DNA from: Pomphorhynchus laevis
Lineage: Eukaryota > Acanthocephala > Palaeacanthocephala > Echinorhynchida > Pomphorhynchidae
DNA length: 64,000 nucleotides
Direction: 5' to 3'
NCBI GenBank assembly: GCA_012934845.2
Contig: WNNJ02002751.1
Coordinates: 124,001-188,000, forward strand
The notes beneath the pieces were generated by a model that was given only the letters and a program-made list of their open reading frames with translations, searched no databases and had not been told where the DNA came from. How positions within the stretch are numbered: position 1 is the stretch's first letter; each line of letters opens with the position of its first letter. Both the position numbers and the translations under genes were made by a program. This document shows positions 1 to 9,811 of this stretch, piece after piece.

Positions 1-1665
1 TTTTGTTCTCGGTGACTTTAGCATTCGTCTTGATCGCCCGTCTGACTCTGACTCTATCACTTTAACTAATCTTTTTTCTGATTTCAACTATAAATTACTT
101 TCAACAAGCCTAACTCATATTCTCGGCGGTGCTCTCGACATCATTGCTGTTCCTAACTGCTTCAATGCCTGTACCTCCTTGTCAATTGCTGATCCTGGTT
201 TGTCCGATCATTTCCTTGTCACTCTTACTCGTCCTCATCCTCTTTCTCCGCCTCCACCATTATCCACACCAAGTCGACCCTGGAAACTTCTCGATATCCC
301 TATTCTCTGCACAGCCTTACTCAATTCTTCACTCTTTCCACTTGCTCTTAATTATCTCTATCCCGATGATCTCTGCATTCTGTTTGATTCTGAACTTATG
401 TTTATCATCAATAACCTTCTGCCTAGTCGATTCCGACGTTCTCAGCGCTTGCGCCATGCGCCCTGGTTCGATTCTGACTGTAGTCTTTATAAGCGTCGAC
501 TCCGTCACTCTTTTCGTGTGTATAAACGCTTTCTTAAACGTTCTCCAAACTCACTCACTCCAAATCTTCGTGATTCCTACTTTTCTCAACGCCGTTCACA
601 TCTCATTCTTATACGTACTAAACGTACTCTCTTTTGGCGAAATCAACTCGAGTCATTTTCCAACTCTAAATCTCATTGGAAAATCTTAAACTCAATTCTT
701 TCACGATCATCTACCCCTTGTAATATAAATCCTGATGAATTTTCTTCTTATCTACAAACTAAGCTATCTAATTTACTTTCCCTACTACCCATAGCCCCCT
801 TGTACTTACTCTTCTATTTAAATACTTCCCCCAGAGCTATTTCACTTTCTTCCCGTTTCCTCTGACGAAGTTTCTTTGATTCTTCTGTCATTACCTAATA
901 AAACCTCTCCTTTTAACGCAATTTCCGCCCACTTGCTTAAAAATATCAGCTCCTCTATCTCACCCTTCCCAGCCACGTTGTTCAACTTGTCAATCCGCAG
1001 CCGCACATTTTCTTCCAACTGGAAATGATCCACTCTTCGTCCTCTCTTCAAAAAGCAATCTCTCTACCCCCACTACCATCTTTGTACCGTCCTATCTCAC
1101 TTATCCCAACCCTCTCTAAACTCTTTGAGCGTCTCGTTCTCAAGCAAGTTAATACATATATCTTCTCCTCCAACTTAATTCCCCCTTCCAAGCCGCTTTT
1201 TGCTCTAATTACTTTACCGAAATTGGCTGTCTTAAAGTTTATAACGACTTACTCATATCGCGCGATCATATTTTATGTAGTGTCATAGTTTCTCTTGATA
1301 TATCGTCTGCTTTTGACATCGTCGATCACACGATTCTGCTGCGTCTTCTCGGTTTCTCATCCATTTAAGTTCCATGTTATGCAATATGCTGATGACATTC
1401 TCATCTATGCTCACGCACCTGCTTATCGTATTCACGATCTTAGTGTTTCTGCTTCTGACTGTTTTGTCTCAATTTCTAATCATCTTTCTTCTCTTTGCCT
1501 TTCTCTGAATCCTGATAAATCCAAAATTATGGGGATCATACTTCGACGCCTCGGCTTAGAACCTTTCTCCGTATCATTAAACTCTTTAATTCTTCCTGCC
1601 GATGACAATCTCGTTTTCCTAGGCTTCCATTTCGACAACAGACTTTCACTTAAACTTTCGTTTAA
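1..1665 (+). mobile_element. LINE A copy 1, 5' and 3' truncated
   Basis: Fragment of an APE-type LINE entering from the left edge. The start encodes the end of the endonuclease (a GDFxIRLDRPSDSD stretch and a LSDHFLVTL stretch around bases 15-230). A linker follows to about 720, then the RT: the SLYRPISLIPTLSKLFERL region near 1080-1140, SSAFDIV near 1300, MQYADDILIYAH near 1380-1420 and LNPDKSKI near 1510. The frame changes several times, and RT motifs between SSAFDIV and YADD are missing (internal deletion near 1360). The right end breaks at a perfect 10-bp fold-back (1646-1655 with 1660-1669), where element C starts. Family by alignment to the longer copies at 11.1-13.8 and 28.1-32.4 kb. 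Confidence 0.85.
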
Positions 1666-2160
1666 GTGATAAAGTGCCATGGGTTATACGGCAACATGAT
1701 GGAGCGGTCCTTAATGGACGTTTGTATCTTCAATCAGCTTGCTCCTTCTTATTCGTCGGGATCGATAGCTAGCCATTTTCACTATCACCAGAGGAGAAAA
1801 ACGCAAAGTATGGTGAGTGATTTGCTAGATTTGAGAGAGCTATTTTTTACAGGTCATATTCGCCGCAAATGGTTGAATTGGAGTGAACGCAGACACAGTG
1901 TTGAGGCTGATTGCGAAACTAAAAGCGGGTTCCACTAAAAATCCTTACAGCGAGTGCATTCGTTATTTACGCTGTAAAGTTTCATTCTCGCTGGTAAAAT
2001 TATCGTCCATGTGTGTAAGGGCCGCTCGTTCAATACGGAGACACCCTGTCTTCCAAACCGGATCTTCTGGTCTTGAAGAGCAAGGAAGTCTTTGAGTTTC
2101 ATGTGTTATACTTATTATTTGTACCTGAAAAGTAAATTTCGGACCCATTCGAGGGTAACC
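1666..2160 (+). mobile_element. Element C fragment (C-terminal nuclease-like domain and 3' end)
   Basis: Encodes, in two frames, the C-terminal domain of the RT element seen longer at 33.06-36.1 kb: a RSLMDVCIFNQLAPSY stretch (1705-1755) and a SLVKLSSMCVRAARS stretch (about 1990-2030). The same order is found at 18.8-19.5 kb. The end near 2136-2160 (cggacccattcgagggtaa) resembles the 3' end of the two other copies when these are read in their own sense. Badly decayed. It lies directly against the fold-back that closes LINE A copy 1. Confidence 0.6.
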
Positions 2161-2214
2161 ATTATAATGTAATTTGTGTTCAATTAATTTTTATATAATA
2201 AAATAATATTATTA

Positions 2215-2560
2215 ATAAAGGTTCGGCATCAATTGCAAGAATATCTGAAGCTATAGTCAGCTTAAACACCAAAACACAACGATCACTTCCTCCTATTGGA
2301 GGATTATGGGATAGATCACATATCTGACCATCTCTTTGAGAAAATACAAGATCAAGTATAGAACGTACTCTATCAGTGCCAAATCTAGTAAAAGCAGATA
2401 CATGCTGAATGAGTAATTGATTACATACCAAGAACTCCCATAGATTATTATCCTCACTGAAACAGTTACCAATAATACTGTTGCCATCTTGATCAATCAC
2501 CAGGGTCGGTAGATTAAAATCATCAACTAAGATGAACGAGTGATCAAACATACTACAAGC
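2215..2560 (-). mobile_element. LINE endonuclease fragment
   Basis: The minus-strand frame contains the second half of a LINE APE-type endonuclease: VDDFNLPT (normally GDFNLP), NNLWEFLVCNQLLIQHV, RSILDLVFSQRDG and GGSDRCVL (normally SDHCxL). Length and motif order match the B and D family endonucleases, but the sequence is too diverged to assign to either. No RT is attached. It is a short fossil next to the RhoGDI gene on the same strand. Confidence 0.7.
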
Positions 2561-2894
2561 TGATGTGTTTTGTTTTTACTTTGTAGATTACCTTGATAAT
2601 AGTTTCGCTTGGAAACCGAAATGTTGGTTTTAACAACAATGCTCGGTTGGCGGATTTCTTTTCTTCTTTCAACAATTAAATAATTTAATTTCAGATATCA
2701 TTATTTAATGTATTAAAATTATTTAATGCTATAACTTAATATTAAACTTGAACAATATTTTAAATGTGGATAAATTTACAAAAATATAATTTACTGAGTT
2801 ATTTTATCATGTCTCAGGGTATATGAACAAAATAAACATTAAAGCAAAAAAAGAAATAAATCCAACAATCAAAATAATCAACAGCATTTTGAGT
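2561..2894. other. AT-rich spacer downstream of the RhoGDI gene
   Basis: About 330 bases with no recognisable coding or repeat signal. It should hold the 3' untranslated region and poly(A) site of the minus-strand RhoGDI gene. Several ATTAAA-like words are present in that sense near 2690-2740, but none stands out. Confidence 0.4.
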
Positions 2895-3569
2895 TTAAAG
2901 TGCAATAGAATCTTCCCATTCAGAAGCCATTTTTATTACCCATTTCCACTTGAGAAATTCTTGACCATAATCATCCTTTAGCACGTTTTTCACTGTATAT
3001 TTTCCTCTGGCTAACATACCAGATGGAATCTGTTCAATGGTACTATTATACGTGTAATGATCTTTACAAGGAGCTCTGCTACCAATCATGTATTTTGAAG
3101 TTGTGGTGAAGAGCTTAGATTGACTTTTCATCTTCACGCAATACTGTAAGCCGGTAACTATATCTCGTTGAACATAGTAATCCAGTTTAAAATAATAATT
3201 CACATTCTGCTTGATTGTGATTACCACATTTGCATATCTTTTAGCAACATCTTCACTTTGACCGTCGATGTTAAATTCAAATGGACTGTGATTAACAATA
3301 TCTTCAAATATAAGAGATAACTTAATCGGAATCACATTTCGTAAATCATTCGATCGTAGTATTATTAATCTATCTGGTATTAAGGATTGTTTATACTTTT
3401 GCAAACTTTCATCATCATTATCTAATTTTAAAATATCTTCAAGCTTCTTGTGAGCTGGGGGTTTGTAGGCCTGTTTGATATTTGAGCAAGTCTCTTCATT
3501 ATCAGCACTACTGAGACTGTCATGATCATCACTTGCACCTGTCGTCATATATTTAATTAAATGGTGCAA
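2895..3569 (-). CDS. Rho GDP-dissociation inhibitor (RhoGDI)
   Basis: A 224-residue uninterrupted frame covering the whole RhoGDI family. Such proteins bind prenylated Rho/Rac/Cdc42 in the cytosol, hide the lipid tail and block GDP release. Seen here: a variable acidic N-terminus; the conserved helical arm (YKPPAHKKLEDILKLDN then DDESLQKYKQSL, residues about 35-65); then the immunoglobulin-like lipid-binding domain, with YYVQRDIVTGLQY, SKYMIGSRAP and the family signature SGMLARGKYTVKN near residues 185-200, ending WKWVIKMASEWED. A second Met at residue 8 (base 3548) gives a more usual length of 217. No intron interrupts it; most animal RhoGDI genes have introns, so it is either a retrocopy or reflects intron loss. 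No stop or frameshift is visible, so it is likely functional. It is one of only two host genes seen. Confidence 0.9.
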   Translation of the reverse strand: MHHLIKYMTTGASDDHDSLSSADNEETCSNIKQAYKPPAHKKLEDILKLDNDDESLQKYKQSLIPDRLIILRSNDLRNVIPIKLSLIFEDIVNHSPFEFNIDGQSEDVAKRYANVVITIKQNVNYYFKLDYYVQRDIVTGLQYCVKMKSQSKLFTTTSKYMIGSRAPCKDHYTYNSTIEQIPSGMLARGKYTVKNVLKDDYGQEFLKWKWVIKMASEWEDSIAL

Positions 3570-3726
3570 TTAATGTCTAAAACAAAGACAAATTGAAAAC
3601 TTATACTTTACCAGAGCTAGTTGAAGACAATCTGCCTGTGCTCGATATTTTTAATTATATTTTAACAAAAGCGATTACAATGATTAATATGCAATATAAA
3701 TCAATAATTGTAAATATCTTCCACAT

Positions 3727-3826
3727 TATACATACAATATGTTATATACATATTGTATATATTATATACAATATGTATATGTTATATACATATTGTACAT
3801 ATTGTATACATGTTGTATATGTTAAA
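3727..3826. repeat. Zig-zag AT-rich inverted repeat
   Basis: A block built from the words acaatatg, ttatata and catattgt repeated in alternating orientation, so that it can fold back on itself several times. It ends exactly where the 5'-truncated LINE B copy begins. Short open frames through it are translations of the repeat and not genes. Confidence 0.7.
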
Positions 3827-3973
3827 ACATGCAGACCTTTTGCTCAAACGTGGTTTTCGACTTAAAGATTATCCACATCGTATTCTTAAGGATCTGAGTC
3901 TCGAAGATCGTTTAAAGTTGAAAGAAGCAAAAACAGTATTACGAAACCGGCTATCTGAAGGTGAAACGAACTT

Positions 3974-5041
3974 ATGCATACGAAATTTTCAGGTTGTCAG
4001 GTGGCACCCAGTAGTTCGTTGGAATCCCATAACGATCAACAGCGTCACTTAGCAGTATCCAGTTTGAATTTTGCTAGTTCGTCTGGAAAAGGTAGTTTCA
4101 ACAGTCATTCATCGCAACTCTTCAATAGCGTTAGTTTCAATTCTGATCTGGGGTACTTAGTTTCATTCAACAAATTATTCACCGTTCCTAGTAATCCCTT
4201 ACCACAACCCACACGCTATTTATCGATTGGGTATTCTAATCTTCGTAGTTTGCCTGCTCAAATAGTGGAGTTGAAGTATCACATGCTTTCTCATTCGTAT
4301 GACATTTTCTGCGTAGCTGAATCCTGGTTGCATCAATATATTGTCGATACCACTGTGAACATTCCTGGATTTCGCCTTATACGAAGCGACAGGATATCAG
4401 ATAGGCGAGGTGGCGGTGTCGCCGCGTATGTCACAGAAAATTTCCTCGTATCTGAGGTGTTGAATATTTGTGACCCTTGTGGGTCGTTTGAGACTCTATG
4501 TTTCCGTATTGATCACTCAGCGACCAGTATGAATTTTTGCGTCGTGTATCGATCTCCGTCAGTAATTGCAGACACTGATCAACTAAAACTTATTTTACAA
4601 TCGGTATGTTCCTCCCCTCACTTTATTCTTTTGGGCGATTTTAATCTTCCACAATCTAGATGGTCAGACTATGTCTTTTCTGATGTTAGTTCCACGGAAA
4701 GGGAAATATCTGAGTTCCTTGCTGAGGAACTCATGCTGATTCAGCATGTACAAGAACCAACTTGCTTAACTTCAAGATCGGATTCGGTACTTGATCTGGT
4801 GTTTTCCAGATATGTAGGAGACATAATCAAAGTTGATCATCTCCCTCCTTTAGGAAGTAGTGACCACTGCTTGCTCTCCTTGACGGCTGTCCCTTATTCC
4901 AGATTCTGTCCACCTTGTTCAAAAACTTACAAACGTCATTGGTCGAAAGTGAGAAGAGAAGATGTTTTGAGAGTTTACAACCAATTCCCGTGTACTTTTA
5001 TGAACACGGACAAGCTATCATTGATAGCTTGTCCGTGTTGA
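3974..5041 (+). CDS. LINE B ORF2, endonuclease part
   Basis: A 355-codon frame carrying a full APE-type endonuclease, which nicks target DNA to prime reverse transcription. Visible motifs: IGYSNLRSLPAQI (metal-binding Asn), CVAESWLHQ (catalytic Glu), RRGGGVAAYV, CVVYRSPSV, LLGDFNLPQSRW (Asp and Asn), LDLVFSRY and LGSSDHCLLSL (catalytic Asp-His). The upstream ORF1 ends at 4052 in another frame, so the two overlap. The frame breaks off at the patch: the last residues come from an 18-bp fold-back at 5003-5039. The minus copy shows what normally follows (a linker beginning NMITDYLHKL). Confidence 0.85.
   Translation: MHTKFSGCQVAPSSSLESHNDQQRHLAVSSLNFASSSGKGSFNSHSSQLFNSVSFNSDLGYLVSFNKLFTVPSNPLPQPTRYLSIGYSNLRSLPAQIVELKYHMLSHSYDIFCVAESWLHQYIVDTTVNIPGFRLIRSDRISDRRGGGVAAYVTENFLVSEVLNICDPCGSFETLCFRIDHSATSMNFCVVYRSPSVIADTDQLKLILQSVCSSPHFILLGDFNLPQSRWSDYVFSDVSSTEREISEFLAEELMLIQHVQEPTCLTSRSDSVLDLVFSRYVGDIIKVDHLPPLGSSDHCLLSLTAVPYSRFCPPCSKTYKRHWSKVRREDVLRVYNQFPCTFMNTDKLSLIACPC
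5003..5039. repeat. 18-bp perfect fold-back at the patch junction
   Basis: aacacggacaagctatca (5003-5020), one base, then its exact reverse complement (5022-5039). The left arm is LINE B coding sequence. The right arm is an inverted copy of it, and foreign sequence follows at once. Confidence 0.95.
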
Positions 5042-6136
5042 CAGAAGGATGTAAATTATTTAAAGGTGATACGGTTGGAGCATGTGTGACAGGAGTGGAT
5101 TATTGAATCGGTTGAACGGAGATGTTACTGGAGATAATTTTGACTGATCTAATGATAAGAAATTTTCGAGTAGTTCGTCGGCTATCATTCGTGCGTTTGT
5201 GAGTTTGGAGAGTTCTTCTAGGGATTCCTTTTTACAATTTGGAAATCTAGAGCGCATTGATATCACATCCAACATTACTACTCAATTGCCCTCTGCTTCT
5301 GTTATTAGTGTCGCCTATACTAATTTAAGGAGTATTTTACCAAAATTTGATGAACTTAAGGCATGGGTCATCTCAAATAAACCAGCGATCCTGGCTCTCA
5401 CTGAAGCATGGTTGCGTCGTGATATCTCCGATGGTTCAATTGCTATTATGGGATATAATTTGGTGAGAGCTGATATAGATTCTCGTAAGGGTGGAGGTGT
5501 TGCGCTATATATTACGACATCCTTAAATATTACTCCCACTCGTAATTTTTTAAATGAACTGGGTACGTTTGAGTTTCTCTCATTGTTTCACACTTCGGAG
5601 GTCCCTTTAATATTGCCGTGTGCTACAGGTCGCCGCAATCATCCGTATTGAATCATGAATTCTCTACATTAATTAGTCACGGTTCTGAGCTTGAAGAATA
5701 TCTACTAGTTGGCGATTTTAATATACCCTCAGCTGGTCATAATAGCGACATAAGCGCTATTTATTTGAAAATGGTCTAGCTCATAGTTGTAGACATGATC
5801 CCAAAGCTCTCTTTCTATATGTGAATAGTAGTAGGAACGCTAATAAAACAATTGCCCAATATTTTGATAGCGTTATTGAAGACGACCTTGCTGAGATGTT
5901 CTCAGGGCATTTTTACTTGTACAAAGAGACTACAAACGAGTATTCTGAACCTATCCAGAACAGTGAGACGATAAGAGGTGCTAGTGTTTCATATCCTAGT
6001 TTAGACATAGCTAATTTGATAACTCCTGAGAAAGTTTTAGCTGAACTGCATCGTCTTAAAGAGACAAACTCCAAAGGTGCTGATTTGTTACCTTCGATAT
6101 ATCTTCGTCGAATAGCAGACTCAATATATACACCAC
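5038..6136 (+). repeat. 1.1-kb patch duplicated from 16110-17207
   Basis: Nearly identical to 16110-17207; by eye it differs by a 3-bp and a 2-bp indel and a few substitutions. It holds about 100 bp of LINE A ORF1 in minus orientation followed by the LINE D endonuclease and the start of its RT ORF, so it copies a composite junction rather than one element. At the donor the LINE D frame runs on (TPLCNIFRQS). Here it jumps at TPPWIDSNV back into LINE B. The left junction shares ttga with the donor, the right one only a few bases. Confidence 0.9.
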
Positions 6137-7680
6137 CATGGATAGATTCCAACGTCAGACAACTAATAAGTTCAAAAAATTGTTTATGGAAGCTTCAGCG
6201 TTCTGACTCTAGTTTCTCTGCCAGATATAAATATGTTCGAAATCTTTGTACTAGAGTGAAAGCAACAAAACGATGTGCATTCGAATCGTCTATCGCTAAT
6301 AATGTAACACGAAATCCAAAACTATTCTGGGCCTATGTTCGTCGCAACAGAACCCTTAATACAGAAATCAAGTATGTCCTTAATGCGGAGGGATGTATGA
6401 TAACTTCTCAGAGTGGTATTGTGGAATGCCTTGCTACGTCTTTTTCGATACCGACAAATAATTCACAAAGAGCTTCTATCACTTCGCATGGTGTAGCATT
6501 AAAGCAATCTTCGCGTTTTCTTCCAGTAACGATTAGTGAGATTGTAAGTCAGCTTGATCAGCTTGACCCATTTAGCTCTACTGGCCCTGATGACATTTCT
6601 CCGCTTCTCTTGAAGAATTTATCTAGATATTTGGCTCATTCCCTTCTTGCTATTTTTGAGAACAGTTTGACCAGTGGATGTGTTCCTGAAGTCTGGAAAA
6701 CTGCCATCGTAGTTCCGATCCCAAAGAAAACCATTGCAACGGCTTGTACTGACTATAGACCAATCAGCCTGACTAGTTCTCTATGCAAAGTGCTTGAAAA
6801 GTTGATCGCCACCCGGATCAGGCATCACTTGAGGGAACTCGGAATAATGTCGTCTTCTCAGCACGGTTTCCTTCCTGGTCGTTCCTGCTTAACAAACTTA
6901 TTGACTTCACGCGAAATGTGGGTTGAGGCGGTCAGTCGCGGCCAATCAATTAATGTGGTATTCATTGACTTTTCAAGAGCATTCGATCGGGTGCCGCATG
7001 AGAGCTTGGTAGCATTACTATTTAACTACGGCATTCCTGTAATGTTGTGTAATTGGATTCAAGATTTCCTACGTAATCGTTTCTTTAGGGTGAGAGTTGG
7101 CACCCATCTTTCCACTTCCAGACGCGTTTACTGTGGTGTTCCGCAGGGTACCGTACTAGGACCTCTGCTGTTTATTGTGTTCCTTAACGATTTGTTGCTG
7201 CGGATTCAGAGTCCCTGTCTTGCTTTTGCTGACGACCTCAAAATATGGTCTGTAGATGATATTGATCCGCTTGGCATTTCCCTGCAGGAAGACCTTAATG
7301 AAATATACCAATGGAGTGAGGCTACTGGTATGAAGATCAATGTTGACAAATGCGGCCACATGAAATTAGGAAGGCGTTGCGATGACCGTCGTTTTCGCCT
7401 CGGAACTTCAATTCTTAATGTCGTCATGGAGTATAGGGATCTGGGTGTCATGGTGCATAGGACATTGAAGTCCCGATCAAATACAGAGTTTGCCTATAGC
7501 AAGGCTTTGCGAGCTATGTACTGCGTCAAAAATGCATTTAATCGTATTAATCCATACGTCTTCAAACGGCTTTACTGCGCTCTTGTTCATCCGCATATAG
7601 AGTACTGCGTGCAAGCAGTTTTTCCATACACTAAGAAAGAGTTCAATAGACTAGAGTCAATCCTTCGTTGGATTGACTGA
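5821..7680 (+). CDS. Chimeric LINE D/LINE B reverse transcriptase ORF
   Basis: An uninterrupted 619-codon frame whose first ~105 codons are LINE D (NSSRNANKTIAQYFDSV to RRIADSIYT) and whose remainder is LINE B (WIDSNVRQLISS onward). The RT is complete: YRPISLTSSLCKVLEKL, GFLPGRSCLTNLL, VFIDFSRAFDRVPHE (first Asp), GVPQGTVLGPLLFIVFLND, AFADDLKIW (catalytic Asp pair), NVDKCGHMKLG and YRDLGVMVHRTLKS. It ends prematurely at LESILRWID because a LINE A tail is inserted there; the true C-terminal part resumes at 7914. The fusion in frame at the D/B join may be chance. Confidence 0.85.
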   Translation: MNSSRNANKTIAQYFDSVIEDDLAEMFSGHFYLYKETTNEYSEPIQNSETIRGASVSYPSLDIANLITPEKVLAELHRLKETNSKGADLLPSIYLRRIADSIYTPPWIDSNVRQLISSKNCLWKLQRSDSSFSARYKYVRNLCTRVKATKRCAFESSIANNVTRNPKLFWAYVRRNRTLNTEIKYVLNAEGCMITSQSGIVECLATSFSIPTNNSQRASITSHGVALKQSSRFLPVTISEIVSQLDQLDPFSSTGPDDISPLLLKNLSRYLAHSLLAIFENSLTSGCVPEVWKTAIVVPIPKKTIATACTDYRPISLTSSLCKVLEKLIATRIRHHLRELGIMSSSQHGFLPGRSCLTNLLTSREMWVEAVSRGQSINVVFIDFSRAFDRVPHESLVALLFNYGIPVMLCNWIQDFLRNRFFRVRVGTHLSTSRRVYCGVPQGTVLGPLLFIVFLNDLLLRIQSPCLAFADDLKIWSVDDIDPLGISLQEDLNEIYQWSEATGMKINVDKCGHMKLGRRCDDRRFRLGTSILNVVMEYRDLGVMVHRTLKSRSNTEFAYSKALRAMYCVKNAFNRINPYVFKRLYCALVHPHIEYCVQAVFPYTKKEFNRLESILRWID

Positions 7681-7681
7681 C

Positions 7682-7899
7682 AATCCTTCGTTAAATAGGC
7701 AGGAATCAACTGCCTATTCATATCCGCCAATCAACATCTATGCCGTACTTCAAACGCCAAATCCAATTATTTTTCAACAATTAACTAATAACCTGTGATC
7801 TTTGATGTTCTTTTTTTGTTTGTTAGTGGTCATGTAAGCGTGCATTTTGCACGCATTTGCCACGTTAAATAAATTATTGTATTATTATTATTATTATTC
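7682..7899 (+). mobile_element. LINE A 3' end inserted in LINE B
   Basis: About 220 bp of LINE A terminus: end of the coding region (CCTATTCATATCCGCC), hairpin gcgtgca-ttt-tgcacgc at 7838-7854, tgccacgttaaataaatta, then an (ATT)n tail. The left junction shows a 9-bp fold-back (7694-7702 with 7710-7718), and beside it caatccttcgtt appears twice with a partial inverted copy between. LINE B resumes with cgtagaggttctcg. A very short retrotransposed or repair-filled insert. Confidence 0.85.
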
Positions 7900-7913
7900 G
7901 TAGAGGTTCTCGA

Positions 7914-8276
7914 ATGTGTATGGATGGATCATATTCATATCGTGAGCGGCTTGAATTTCTAAAGATACCATCTTTGGGTCAGAGGCTATATTACCTAGAC
8001 CTTGTTGCATTATGGCGAATGGTTAATGGGATAGATGGTTTTCCCTCGTGCTATGTTAAAGTTTGTTCTCAGACGCATCGTGGCCACCCGTTGAAACTAT
8101 TTAAGTTTCCCCACGGTAAAGTAGTGAGTTTGGCTAGGCTCTCACATCGAGCATTAAACGCCTGGAACACGTTGCCAGGAGAAATAGCATGTACCAAGGA
8201 CTTATCTCAATTTAAAGTTCAACTTCGTCAGTGGATTAACGATCATGGCATTCCGAATGTATACAATATTATGTAA
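7914..8276 (+). CDS. LINE B ORF2, C-terminal part
   Basis: 120 codons (MCMDGSYSYRERLEFLKI to IPNVYNIM) that are the normal C-terminus of LINE B ORF2, cut off from the RT by the LINE A tail. It contains RLSHRALNAWNTLPGEI, the WN.LP motif common at LINE C-termini, and FKVQLRQWI. The initial Met is internal to the true ORF. The same 120 codons, with one change (MDRSYS), occur on the minus strand at 45853-46215. Confidence 0.8.
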   Translation: MCMDGSYSYRERLEFLKIPSLGQRLYYLDLVALWRMVNGIDGFPSCYVKVCSQTHRGHPLKLFKFPHGKVVSLARLSHRALNAWNTLPGEIACTKDLSQFKVQLRQWINDHGIPNVYNIM

Positions 8277-8385
8277 CCGCTATTAACTTTTTTTCTTCTT
8301 TTCTTTTCTTTTTTATTTCCTATGTGATCAGTTGAAACAGCCATTTGGCTATAATTTGTAATACTAATAATAATACATGTTATCT

Positions 8386-8935
8386 TAATAATATTAACAG
8401 TGGCAACCCATAATACTTCAATGAAAGATTATAATAAAGTTACATGTATCAATATTAAATATTTACATCTAGTATGTATTTTAACATAAAATGCTAGAAC
8501 TTGCTATTAAACTTGAACGATGATAATTATATTGATAAACTGTATCTTAAAACTGTCTAAATAACGGAACTTTTAGAATTATGAACAACACACTTCGTAA
8601 TAGTATGGCAACTGGGAAGACGCACACTCAAAAATTCTCCAAATGAATACGACGAGACTACTATATATATGACGGCGAAGTGCAAACAAAATATGAGTGT
8701 TACGTTTGAACAAATGATTAAATAAAAAATAAAAAGTTTGTAAGTGAAGTAAAAAATTGTATTGTGATTTTATTTTTATAAGCATTCTACCTGAAATGAT
8801 TGATAACGAGCATGGAAATCCAAATATTGTAAAAATAAAGTTATATTCTGTTGTTTAAGTTATATGTTTATTAGGTTAATAAATAATGTTGACTGAACAG
8901 CGAACTAAAGGAGTGGGATATATACGGGTATCAAA
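8386..8935. other. AT-rich interval, nothing recognised
   Basis: About 550 bases between the LINE B tail and a small ORF. There is no recognisable protein, LINE motif or repeat. The minus-strand frame at 8579-8785 is Phe/Leu/Tyr-rich low complexity and not convincing. Confidence 0.4.
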
Positions 8936-9097
8936 ATGAAAACAAAAAATTTTATTGATCAATTACGGAAAATAGCTTCAAGTTTAGACAAACTTTCTAA
9001 AAAAAGGAATTTATTTGAGTCGATTTGTGAAGGTTCGATACAAACAACTGTGAAGTTTTCTGTATTTATGAACATGAATGGAGGTAACAAACTGTGA
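8936..9097 (+). CDS. Small ORF of unknown nature
   Basis: 53 codons, MKTKNFIDQLRKIASSLD through MNMNGGNKL. Its composition is more protein-like than its surroundings (a possible amphipathic helix in the first 25 residues), but no family is recognised. It could be an exon of an unseen gene or chance. Its end overlaps the antisense LINE remnant by about 30 bases. Confidence 0.2.
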   Translation: MKTKNFIDQLRKIASSLDKLSKKRNLFESICEGSIQTTVKFSVFMNMNGGNKL

Positions 9098-9785
9098 AAC
9101 GGAGCGAAGACAATTCGTTAAGGCAAGTAACAGTGTTAACATGTGCATTATGTGTAAGCGCAGCATACTGTATTATGTGAAAATTATGGGAAGTGACAAC
9201 AACAATTTTTTGACAATAAAATAAAAGTACACAAATGTTTCCTTGTCCACCATTTTCCGGACTACCCAAAACATCACGATAATGGGCGAAAGACCATAGT
9301 TCTCTTACAGATAGCCCAAGGCGATATTCGGTCATTTTCGAGATTTGATCTCTCCAACGGTATCGAGGACTCTTTCCAGAGAGTCCGGCCTGGAATCCCC
9401 TCAAAGGAATGCGATCCCTATACATTCTCAGAACGTTTACTAGCCACCTTAACTACTTTATTCGATGTTAAGCAGCAGTGACTTTACTCCGGGTCAAAGA
9501 ACCCGACTTTACTCCGGGTTTTAAACCAAAAGTTTCGCCTGATGACTTAACTACCGCTTCAACATGACAGATATGTACAAAGAACGTATTGCTGAGTTAG
9601 ATATTCACATCTGCTTATCAATTTCCTTGATCTTCAAACCGTCCCTCAAAAAAATCCAAGATACTTGAAGTCATCCACATCAGGAAGAATATTTTCCCCA
9701 ATCCGAATAACATTAACTTCTAAATATGAGACGAACACATTGAGACAGTCTTAAATGTACTAACCAACATCCTTGCTGATTGGCA

Positions 9786-9806
9786 TTCCATCGTAAATCG
9801 ATGGAA
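9786..9806. repeat. 8-bp fold-back at an insertion junction
   Basis: ttccatcg, 5-base spacer taaat, then cgatggaa. It lies a few bases from the point where the old LINE gives way to the LINE A' fragment. Confidence 0.7.
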
Positions 9807-9811
9807 CTAAA

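Larger units (their letters stand above)
3827..8385 (+). mobile_element. LINE B copy 1, mosaic
   Basis: A 5'-truncated LINE B. It starts in the RRM-like end of ORF1 (ADLLLKRGFRLKDYPH), then the endonuclease (3974-5041), RT (to 7680), C-terminal region (7914-8276) and 3' tail (hairpin agccatttggct at about 8350, then TAATAA repeats to about 8385). It nearly matches the minus-strand copy at 45.7-50.3 kb. Two foreign pieces interrupt it: a 1.1-kb patch (5038-6136) that replaced about 85 bp, and a LINE A 3' end (about 7682-7899). The left end lies in a zig-zag AT repeat. Confidence 0.85.

Noticed and set aside
3593-3865. 90-codon open frame rich in Ile, Tyr and His
   Set aside because: It translates the zig-zag AT repeat at 3727-3826 and shows no protein family features.
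8579-8785. 68-codon minus-strand frame, possible membrane peptide
   Set aside because: Low-complexity Phe/Leu/Tyr composition expected from AT-rich DNA, with no homologue recognised and no supporting context.
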